6,927 bases of DNA from an uncultured Oscillospiraceae bacterium (GTDB lineage Bacteria > Bacillota > Clostridia > Oscillospirales > Ruminococcaceae). Below are positions 1-5,046 of this stretch, piece after piece (the first letter of the stretch is position 1; the number at the start of each line of letters is the position of its first letter). The notes under the pieces are model-generated. The model was not told the DNA's origin, did not search any database, and saw only the letters and a program-made list of their open reading frames with translations. The position numbers and the translations under genes were made by a program. The stretch lies in assembly GCA_958403605.1 (NCBI GenBank), contig CATXYA010000085.1, positions 1-6,927 of the forward strand, written 5' to 3'.

Positions 1-1217
1 CCGTGTCCTTCCGGCGGGAAAAATATGTGGCCGCCGGCGGCCCGGACGGCGGCGACGGCGGACGGGGCGGCAGCGTGTTTTTGCTGGCGGACCCCAATCT
101 TTCCACATTGATGGATTTCCGCTATAAGCGCAAATATGTGGCGCAGCCGGGCGAAAACGGCCGGGGCAGCCGCTGCAGCGGCCGCAACGCGGAGGACCTA
201 GTCATCCGTGTGCCGCGGGGCACCGTGGTGCGCGACGCCGCAAGCGGTCTTGTCATCGCGGACGTTTCCGGCGACGAGCCGGTGCTGGTGGCCCGGGGCG
301 GCAAGGGCGGCTGGGGCAACACCCATTTCGCCACGCCCACGCGCCAGATCCCGAAGTTCGCCAAGCCCGGCCTGCCCGGGGAGGAGCTGGAAGTGCGTCT
401 GGAGCTGAAGCTCATCGCCGACGTGGGCCTCATCGGCTTCCCCAACGTGGGCAAGTCCACGCTTATCAGCGTCATCAGCGCCGCCAAGCCCAAGATCGCA
501 AACTACCATTTCACCACCCTCAGCCCTGTGCTGGGTGTGGTGCAGGTGGGGCCGGAGGCCAGCTTTGTGGCCGCCGACATCCCCGGCCTGATCGAGGGCG
601 CCGCCGAGGGCGTGGGCCTGGGACACGATTTCCTGCGCCATGTGGAGCGCTGCCGCCTGCTGCTGCACGTAGTGGATGTCTCGGGCAGCGAGGGCCGGGA
701 CCCGCAGGAGGATTTTGCCAAGATCAACGCCGAGCTGGCGGGCTTTTCCGCCGAACTGGCGACGCGCCCGCAGATCGTGCTGGGCAACAAGTGCGATGTG
801 GCCACGGAGGAACAGATCGTCTCGTTCCGCACCTTCATCGAGGGCCAGGGGCTGGTGTTCCTGCCCATTTCCGCCGCCACGCGGCAGGGGGTAGAGGCGC
901 TGCCGGGCCTGGTGTACGAGCGGCTGAAAACGCTGCCCCCGGTGATGACTTATGAGCCTGAATACGTGCGGCCAGACCCCGCGGAAGAAGACCCCTTCGC
1001 CTTTGCGGTCACCCAACTGGACGAGCACGTGTTCGACGTGGAGGCGCCCTGGCTGGAGCGCATCCTGGAGGGCAGCGACGTGGAGGATTACGAGAGCCTG
1101 CAGTTCTTCCAGCGCCAGCTGGCAGATCACGGTATTTTGGAGAAGCTGATCGCCATGGGTGTCCAGGAGGACGACACCATCCGCATCGGCGAGTTCGAGT
1201 TCGACTATGTGTTCTAA
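1..1217 (+). CDS. obgE: GTPase Obg/CgtA, 5' end cut by window edge
   Basis: Obg is an essential GTPase that binds the 50S subunit during late assembly and links ribosome maturation to nucleotide stress signals. The visible 404 residues begin inside the Gly-rich Obg fold: the first full codon (base 3, GTG) matches the Val of the family's AVSFRREKY segment, so bases 1-2 close a preceding Ala codon and about 20 N-terminal residues lie outside the window. The GTG is therefore not a start. Counting from it, the Obg domain runs to about residue 138. The G domain follows, with G1 GFPNVGKST (145-153), the TT of G2 (171-172), G3 DIPGLIEGA (192-200), G4 NKCD (262-265) and G5 SAA (290-292). A C-terminal OCT domain (about 335-404) ends in FDYVF and TAA. 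All nucleotide-binding motifs are intact. It is the first visible gene of a compact group; mrnC starts 12 nt after its stop. Confidence 0.97.
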   Translation, partial: VSFRREKYVAAGGPDGGDGGRGGSVFLLADPNLSTLMDFRYKRKYVAQPGENGRGSRCSGRNAEDLVIRVPRGTVVRDAASGLVIADVSGDEPVLVARGGKGGWGNTHFATPTRQIPKFAKPGLPGEELEVRLELKLIADVGLIGFPNVGKSTLISVISAAKPKIANYHFTTLSPVLGVVQVGPEASFVAADIPGLIEGAAEGVGLGHDFLRHVERCRLLLHVVDVSGSEGRDPQEDFAKINAELAGFSAELATRPQIVLGNKCDVATEEQIVSFRTFIEGQGLVFLPISAATRQGVEALPGLVYERLKTLPPVMTYEPEYVRPDPAEEDPFAFAVTQLDEHVFDVEAPWLERILEGSDVEDYESLQFFQRQLADHGILEKLIAMGVQEDDTIRIGEFEFDYVF

Positions 1218-1229
1218 GGAGGGCCGCCT

Positions 1230-1640
1230 ATGCTGGGGCCGATAGAAAATCAAGTGGATCTGCGGGAGCAGTCCCCCCTGGCGCTGGCCTTTGTGGGGGA
1301 CGGCGTCTATGAGGTGCTGGTGCGGCGCATGTTGGTGGCGGGCAGGCGCATGCCCCCCGCCAAGCTGCACAGCGCCGCGGTGCGCTATGTGTCCGCCAAG
1401 GGCCAGTTTGCGGCCCTGGAGGCCGTGCTGCCGCTGCTGACGGAAGAGGAGCAGGGTGTGGTGCGCCGGGGCAAAAACGCCAGCAAGGCCTCGGTGGCAA
1501 AGCATGCCAGCCCGGAGGAATACCGCGCCTCCACGGCGCTGGAATCTCTGTTCGGCTGGCTGTACTTACAGGACCGCGGCCAGCGCATCGAAGAATTGTT
1601 CGCGGTCATCTGCGCTGCGGCGCAGGAGAGGGAATCGTGA
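1230..1640 (+). CDS. mrnC: Mini-ribonuclease III (23S rRNA maturation)
   Basis: Mini-III is a dimeric RNase III-type endonuclease without a double-stranded RNA-binding domain. In Bacillus it trims both ends of 23S rRNA precursors, acting on pre-50S particles. The 136-residue length is normal for the family. Visible landmarks are LALAFVGDGVYE (17-28) carrying the catalytic Asp24, KLHSAAVRYVSAKGQ (45-59), the RRGKNASKAS stretch (79-88), and TALESLFGWLYL (102-113) carrying the second metal-binding acid Glu105. The ATG is supported by AAGGAGG at 1216-1222, 7 nt upstream and overlapping the obgE stop codon, so translation probably follows obgE closely. The stop TGA (1638-1640) overlaps the start of the next gene. 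Pairing with obgE makes sense, since both products act in 50S maturation. Identification is by motif reading only. Confidence 0.94.
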   Translation: MLGPIENQVDLREQSPLALAFVGDGVYEVLVRRMLVAGRRMPPAKLHSAAVRYVSAKGQFAALEAVLPLLTEEEQGVVRRGKNASKASVAKHASPEEYRASTALESLFGWLYLQDRGQRIEELFAVICAAAQERES

Positions 1641-2479
1641 TGAATATCGAAGCGACGACGCAGCTGGACGATGGCCAAAAGGCTCGTTTGCACCAGCTGG
1701 AGGACGCCTGCAACGCGGCGGACGGCACCGCCTTTGAGATCTTCGCCAGCAATGTTTTCAATGTCTATCCGCAGCAAAACGCCTTTTACTTTTGCCGGGA
1801 GGGCGAAGCGGCCCTGGGCGTGCTGAATGTGTACGCCGATTCTCCGGATTTGGCGGAGCTGACGGTGCTGGTGGCGCCGCAGTACCGCCGCCGGGGCGTC
1901 TGCACCGCGCTGTTGGCGGCGGCGGGGCAGGAGCTGGAGCGCTACGGCTACCGCAAGGTGCGTTTCAAGACCGACGAGGCCTTTGCGCCCGCGGCGGAAA
2001 TTTTGCGGCGCCGGGGCTTTGTGCCGGATGGCCGGGAATATCTGATGGTGGCCCAGCCCGGCGGCGCCGTGCCCCAGGACGGCGTGACGGTGCGCTTGGC
2101 GCAGGAAGCCGATGTGGAGATCTTGGCGGCGCTGCAGGGTGAAGCCTTCGGCGAGGAGCCGGAAACGGCCCGCCGCTATGAGCGGGAGACCCTGGCCGGC
2201 AGCCAGCAGGCGCTGTACGCCGCCGAGGAAGCCGGGCAGGTGGTGGGCTGCACCAGCGTCGACCTGGCGGGGCGGGACGCCTATCTCTATGGCCTGTGTG
2301 TGGCTGCGGCCATGCGGGGGCGCGGTGTGGGCAAGGCGATGCTGCGGGGCGTGCTGGCCCAGCAGACGCGCAGGGCCGCCCTGCATGTGGAGGCCGAAAA
2401 CGCCGCCGCGCTGCGCCTGTACGAGGGCGCGGGCTTCCGGCGGCAGGCCGTGCAGGCCTACTGGCTGGGGTCTTTGTAA
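1640..2479 (+). CDS. Double-domain GNAT N-acetyltransferase
   Basis: GNAT enzymes transfer an acetyl group from acetyl-CoA to an amine; the substrate here is unknown. The 279-residue protein has two GNAT folds in tandem. The N-terminal one (about 1-140) has the strand LAELTVLV followed by QYRRRGVCTALL (81-92) and an ILRRRGF ending (121-127). The C-terminal one (about 148-279) has a textbook acetyl-CoA loop, RGRGVG (226-231), and the NAAALRLYEGAGF signature (254-266). In the first domain the small residue usually closing the RxxGxG/A loop is Cys88, so that half may be weaker or structural. ATG 1640 overlaps the mrnC TGA by one base (TGATG); GTG 1637 directly before it is a possible start one codon longer. 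AGGAG at 1624-1628 could serve either. The overlap suggests translational coupling to mrnC. Mycothiol synthase shares the two-GNAT layout, but nothing here supports that role. Confidence 0.88.
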   Translation: MNIEATTQLDDGQKARLHQLEDACNAADGTAFEIFASNVFNVYPQQNAFYFCREGEAALGVLNVYADSPDLAELTVLVAPQYRRRGVCTALLAAAGQELERYGYRKVRFKTDEAFAPAAEILRRRGFVPDGREYLMVAQPGGAVPQDGVTVRLAQEADVEILAALQGEAFGEEPETARRYERETLAGSQQALYAAEEAGQVVGCTSVDLAGRDAYLYGLCVAAAMRGRGVGKAMLRGVLAQQTRRAALHVEAENAAALRLYEGAGFRRQAVQAYWLGSL

Positions 2480-2504
2480 GAAGAGGAACGTTCCCAGGGG
2501 GACG

Positions 2505-2561
2505 AAAAAAGACAGCGCGTTTTTGAGGGGCCCGGAAGGGGCCTGTCAAAAATGCGCTGTC
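2505..2561 (-). terminator. Long hairpin terminator for the minus-strand small gene
   Basis: An imperfect inverted repeat pairs 2511-2533 with 2539-2561: 22 of 23 positions pair (two as G-U) around a 5-nt loop (2534-2538), with one G-G mismatch at 2527/2545. The outer arm is GACAGCGC against GCGCTGTC. Read on the minus strand it is followed at once by six T (A-run 2505-2510 on the plus strand), the layout of an intrinsic terminator, and begins about 20 nt past the TAA of the small gene. On the plus strand the stem is followed only by CTGTGTCTTT, so it would be a poor terminator for the acetyltransferase transcript, although the stem may still slow polymerase or protect the 3' end. Confidence 0.85.
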
Positions 2562-2580
2562 CTGTGTCTTTCAGCCGAAA

Positions 2581-2775
2581 TTATTTGCAGTTGTTGGAGC
2601 GGCTGTTGCGCGTGCTGTTGCTGCTGCTGGTCTTGTTGGAAGAGCAGTTGGAAGCACGGTTCGAAGAAGTATTGCTGGCTTTGTTGGTGGTCTTGTTGCT
2701 GGTTTTGTTGGAAGACTTGTTGGTGGTGCTGTTGGAAGCTTTGCTGGTGGTTTTATTGTTCGTTTTGTTTTCCAT
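2581..2775 (-). CDS. Small Asn/Ser/Thr/Lys tetrapeptide-repeat protein, function unknown
   Basis: This 64-residue protein belongs to no family I can name. Its composition is Ser 18, Asn 16, Thr 11, Lys 9, Arg 3, Ala 3, Cys 2, plus Met1 and Glu2. It has no aromatic, branched aliphatic, Gly, Pro, Asp, Gln or His residue, so it should be disordered, soluble and strongly basic (about +11). Asn recurs every fourth residue at 3, 7, 15, 19, 23, 27, 31, 35, 39, 43 and 47, with Ser at 11, giving tetrads of the form N-K-T/A/S-S/T. Cys44 and Cys63 lie in the less regular C-terminal part. ATG 2775 is chosen because a perfect SD lies 8 nt upstream; GTG 2784 lies inside that SD. The gene is about 47% GC, well below its neighbours. 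It has its own terminator and a forespore-type promoter candidate, which hints at a spore-associated or nucleic-acid-binding peptide (inference). Confidence 0.8.
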   Translation of the reverse strand: MENKTNNKTTSKASNSTTNKSSNKTSNKTTNKASNTSSNRASNCSSNKTSSSNSTRNSRSNNCK

Positions 2776-2780
2776 GGTTC

Positions 2781-2789
2781 TCACCTCCT
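2781..2789 (-). promoter_or_regulatory. Perfect Shine-Dalgarno of the small repeat-protein gene
   Basis: On the minus strand the nine bases AGGAGGTGA are fully complementary to the 16S rRNA 3' end (TCACCTCCT). The AGGAGG core lies 8 nt before ATG 2775. This is the strongest ribosome binding site in the window. It fixes the start of the small gene and argues that this low-complexity frame is really translated at a high level. Confidence 0.88.
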
Positions 2790-2797
2790 GTTGGTGT

Positions 2798-2826
2798 TAG
2801 TATGAACGGCCCGCAGGCGGTTATGC
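2798..2826 (-). promoter_or_regulatory. Candidate forespore (sigma-G/sigma-F type) promoter for the small gene
   Basis: On the minus strand GCATA (2826-2822) is followed after 17 nt by CATACTA (2804-2798). From Bacillus work, sigma-G promoters have GHATR at -35 and CATNHTA at -10 with a 17-18 nt spacer; both boxes fit fully here. GCATA also fits the sigma-F -35 GYWTA. A sigma-A reading is poor: CATACT matches TATAAT at four of six bases and there is no TTGACA-like box at 16-18 nt. Transcription would begin near 2791-2792, leaving a short leader of about 16 nt that just contains the Shine-Dalgarno. The motifs are short and degenerate, so this is a candidate only. Confidence 0.45.
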
Positions 2827-2829
2827 GGG
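2810..2829. repeat. Short inverted repeat in the divergent intergenic region
   Basis: CCCGCA (2810-2815) and TGCGGG (2824-2829) form a perfect 6-bp inverted repeat around an 8-nt centre. It lies between the proposed -35 and -10 of the small gene and reaches into the GGGGAG that serves as Shine-Dalgarno for the methyltransferase. It could be a protein-binding site or an mRNA hairpin that partly hides that ribosome site. In sequence this GC-rich, chance is a real alternative. Confidence 0.35.
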
Positions 2830-2838
2830 GAGAGAGGA

Positions 2839-4197
2839 ATGGCAAAAATGTCCACAGAATATTTTGAGACGCGGGAGCGCGCCCTGCTGGGAGACCGGTA
2901 TGAGGCGCTGTATGACGGTGGTGCCGCCGTGCGCCGCGGTGTGACGGTAAACGCCCTGCGCTGCGGGCCCCAGGCATTGCTGGCAGCGGGGCTGCCGCTG
3001 GCACCGTCCCCCTTCGGCAGCCGGTCTTTTTACCTCACGGACCCGGCGTTTCGGCCCGGCCTGCACCCCTATCACCATGCGGGGGCCTATTACGTGCAGG
3101 AACCCAGCGCCTCGGCGCCTGCCGAGCTGCTGGCGGTGCAGCCCGGGGAGCGGGTGCTGGACGTCTGCGCCGCGCCGGGCGGGAAATCCAGCCAGCTGGC
3201 CGCGGCCCTGCAGGGGCAGGGGCTGCTGGTGGCGAACGAAGCCATCGCGCCCCGGGCGCAGGTGCTGAAAAATAATTTGGAGCGCATGGGCGTGCCCAAC
3301 GCCGTGGTGCTGAACGAGACTACGGCGCATCTGGCGGCGCACTTCGCGGGCTGGTTCGACAAGGTGCTGGTGGACGCGCCGTGCTCCGGCGAGGGCATGT
3401 TCCGCAAGGAACCGGAGGCCCTGCGCCAGCACTCGGCGGCGCTGGTGGCCCAGTGCGCGGCCCTGGGAAAAGAAAGTTTGGAGGATGCGGCGGCCTGCGT
3501 GGCGCCGGGCGGCCTGCTGTGCTATTCCACCTGTACCTTTGCGCCGGAGGAGGACGAGGGGCAGATCGGCGCCTTTCTGCACCGGCACCCGGAGTTTTCC
3601 CTGTGCAGCCTGGAACACGTGCCCTTCGGCAGCCCCGGCGAGCCGCAGCGCAGCCCCGCTTTCCCGTTTGCCGCTGAAAAAACGCGCCGCATCTATCCCT
3701 GCCACGGCGGAGAGGGACATTTTATGGCCCTGCTGCGGCGGGAGGCGGACGGCCCGGCAGTACAGCGGAAGGCGTTCCGCGCCGTCCGGCAGCCGCCGGA
3801 ATGCGCCGCCTTCCTGCGGGAATTGTTTCCAGCTCTGGCGGACGCCCCGGCGGCGGCGGGCGGCGGCGCGGTATATCTGCTGCCCGACGGCCTGCCGGAC
3901 CTAGGCCGCCTGCGCGTGCTGCGGGCGGGCGTGGAGGCGGGGCAGGCGGTGAAAGGACGGTTTGAACCGGCCCATGGCCTGTTTATGGCGCACGGCGCGG
4001 CTTGTGCAAACCGGGAAGACCTGACGCTGGACGACCCGCGCACCCAAGGCTGGCTGCACGGGGAGGAGCTGACGGCCTGTACGGCGGGGCCTGGCTTTTG
4101 CGCCGTGCTGTGCGGCGGCTACCCCCTCGGCGGGGGCAAGGTGAGCGGCGGACGGCTGAAAAACCGCTATCCCAAAGGGCTGCGGGTGCTGCGCTAG
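2839..4197 (+). CDS. RsmF/NSUN-family rRNA (cytosine-C5) methyltransferase
   Basis: Enzymes of this family use S-adenosylmethionine to methylate C5 of specific rRNA cytosines; E. coli RsmF modifies 16S C1407. Reading 452 residues: an N-terminal RNA-binding region (1-100) including GAYYVQEPSA (82-91), the SAM motif I LDVCAAPGGKSSQL (107-120), motif IV VDAPCSGEGMFRK (178-190) with Cys182 that aids product release, and motif VI CYSTCTFAPEEDE (228-240) with the nucleophile Cys232. The tail (about 310-452) resembles the RsmF C-terminal/PUA-like domains and closes with YPLGGGK and KNRYPKGLRVL. Length and both cysteines are as expected. ATG 2839 has GGAG 6 nt upstream (2829-2832); ATG 2848, three codons on, has GAGG 10 nt upstream and is a fair alternative. 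The exact rRNA target cannot be read from sequence. It diverges from the small gene, with no convincing sigma-A promoter in between. Confidence 0.93.
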   Translation: MAKMSTEYFETRERALLGDRYEALYDGGAAVRRGVTVNALRCGPQALLAAGLPLAPSPFGSRSFYLTDPAFRPGLHPYHHAGAYYVQEPSASAPAELLAVQPGERVLDVCAAPGGKSSQLAAALQGQGLLVANEAIAPRAQVLKNNLERMGVPNAVVLNETTAHLAAHFAGWFDKVLVDAPCSGEGMFRKEPEALRQHSAALVAQCAALGKESLEDAAACVAPGGLLCYSTCTFAPEEDEGQIGAFLHRHPEFSLCSLEHVPFGSPGEPQRSPAFPFAAEKTRRIYPCHGGEGHFMALLRREADGPAVQRKAFRAVRQPPECAAFLRELFPALADAPAAAGGGAVYLLPDGLPDLGRLRVLRAGVEAGQAVKGRFEPAHGLFMAHGAACANREDLTLDDPRTQGWLHGEELTACTAGPGFCAVLCGGYPLGGGKVSGGRLKNRYPKGLRVLR

Positions 4198-4226
4198 TTG
4201 ATTTTGAAGCCGATCCATGGTATACT
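4198..4226 (+). promoter_or_regulatory. Sigma-A-type promoter of yebC and the pseudokinase gene
   Basis: TTGATT (4198-4203) and TATACT (4221-4226) are separated by exactly 17 nt, matching the housekeeping consensus at four and five of six bases. Transcription would start near 4233, giving a leader of about 33 nt before ATG 4266. The -35 box begins on the base after the methyltransferase TAG stop, and the AT-rich stretch 4198-4250 stands out sharply from the GC-rich coding DNA on both sides. No terminator separates the methyltransferase from this promoter, so some read-through is possible. Confidence 0.75.
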
Positions 4227-4265
4227 TAATCAGTTATCAAGCAAGTTTATAGGGGGTTCCTTGAG

Positions 4266-5003
4266 ATGTCTGGGCATAGTAAATGGAATAACATCAAACG
4301 AAAAAAAGAGAAGACCGACGCGCAGAAGGCGAAGATCTTCACCAAGGTCGGCCGCGAGATCGCGGTGGCCGTGAAGTCCGGCGGCAGCGACCCCGCGGTC
4401 AACGGCAAGCTGCGCGACCTCATCGCCAAGGCCAAAGGCCTCAATGTGCCGAACGACAATATCCAGCGCATCATCAAAAAGGCCGAGGGCGGCGAAAAGG
4501 ACGATTACGAGACCATCGTGTATGAGGGCTACGGCCCCTCCGGCGTCGCCATGATGGTGGAGACCCTGACGGACAACCGCAACCGCACGGCGGGCAATCT
4601 GCGCCACTATTTCGATAAATTCGGCGGCAACATGGGCAACAACGGCTGCGTGAGCTTCTTGTTCACCGAGCAGGGCGTCATCGTCCTGGACGTGGAGGAC
4701 AAAGAGGAAGAGGCCGTCATGGAGGACGCCTTTGACGCGGGCGCCGAGGACTTTGATATGAGCGACGGCGTGGCCGAGATCATCACCGCGCCCGAGGTGT
4801 TCAGCGAAGTGCGCCAGAGCCTGGAGGAAAAGGGCTACGAGTTCCTTTCCGCCGACGTGGCCCAGGTGCCCAGCACCCGCACGGCCCTGACGGACCCCGA
4901 AGACCTGAAGAAGATGGGCCTGCTGCTGGATCATCTGGAAGAGGACGACGACGTGCAGAACGTGTGGCACAATCTGGAGAACGAGGAAGACCTAGACCGC
5001 TGA
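4266..5003 (+). CDS. yebC: YebC/TACO1-family protein
   Basis: YebC proteins were long annotated as transcriptional regulators. The mitochondrial homologue TACO1 and more recent bacterial work tie the family to translation, including relief of ribosome stalling at difficult motifs. The 245-residue length is typical. The signature start MSGHSKWNNIKRKK (1-14) opens the helical first domain, with KVGREI (27-32) and the KGLNVPNDNIQRIIKKA segment (57-73). The middle domain has YEGYGPSGVAMMVETLTDN (86-104) and GGNMGNNGCVSFLF (120-133), and the C-terminal part is rich in acidic residues (225-245). ATG 4266 has AGGGGG (4251-4256) 9 nt upstream and is the universal family start. The kinase-like gene begins 43 nt after its stop with no terminator between, so the two are probably one transcript. 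Which YebC subfamily this is cannot be settled by eye. Confidence 0.96.
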   Translation: MSGHSKWNNIKRKKEKTDAQKAKIFTKVGREIAVAVKSGGSDPAVNGKLRDLIAKAKGLNVPNDNIQRIIKKAEGGEKDDYETIVYEGYGPSGVAMMVETLTDNRNRTAGNLRHYFDKFGGNMGNNGCVSFLFTEQGVIVLDVEDKEEEAVMEDAFDAGAEDFDMSDGVAEIITAPEVFSEVRQSLEEKGYEFLSADVAQVPSTRTALTDPEDLKKMGLLLDHLEEDDDVQNVWHNLENEEDLDR

Positions 5004-5046
5004 CTCGGGACCGGATCGATGAGCTTGTGAACTGGAGGAAAGACGA

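Noticed and set aside
3..5. GTG as start codon of the Obg gene
   Set aside because: The family has about 20 more conserved residues before this point, and this GTG corresponds to an internal Val before SFRREKY.
198..1505. 435-codon minus-strand open frame opposite obgE and mrnC
   Set aside because: The opposite strand carries complete Obg and Mini-III motifs. The antisense product is rich in His, Gln and Arg with no recognisable fold.
2776..2784. GTG start three codons upstream for the small repeat gene
   Set aside because: This GTG lies inside the AGGAGGTGA ribosome site, so the ATG at 2775 is the workable start.
2552..2800. Plus-strand frame giving a Leu/Val-rich hydrophobic repeat peptide opposite the small gene
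   Set aside because: It is the antisense image of Asn/Lys/Ser/Thr codons (GTT, TTG, GCT, GGT read as Val/Leu/Ala). It starts inside the terminator hairpin and lacks a ribosome site, whereas the minus strand has a perfect Shine-Dalgarno.
2775..2803. Sigma-A promoter for the methyltransferase with TAGTAT (2798-2803) as -10
   Set aside because: The -10 matches at four of six bases only, and the sequence 17-18 nt upstream (TGGTTC/ATGGTT) does not resemble TTGACA.
2821..3720. 299-codon minus-strand open frame opposite the methyltransferase gene
   Set aside because: It is a GC-driven shadow of the RsmF-like reading frame, whose SAM and catalytic motifs are intact on the plus strand.
4122..4136. 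CCCCC-TCGGC-GGGGG hairpin near the end of the methyltransferase gene
   Set aside because: It encodes the conserved YPLGGGK region, is followed by no T-run, and is explained by Pro/Gly codons in GC-rich DNA.
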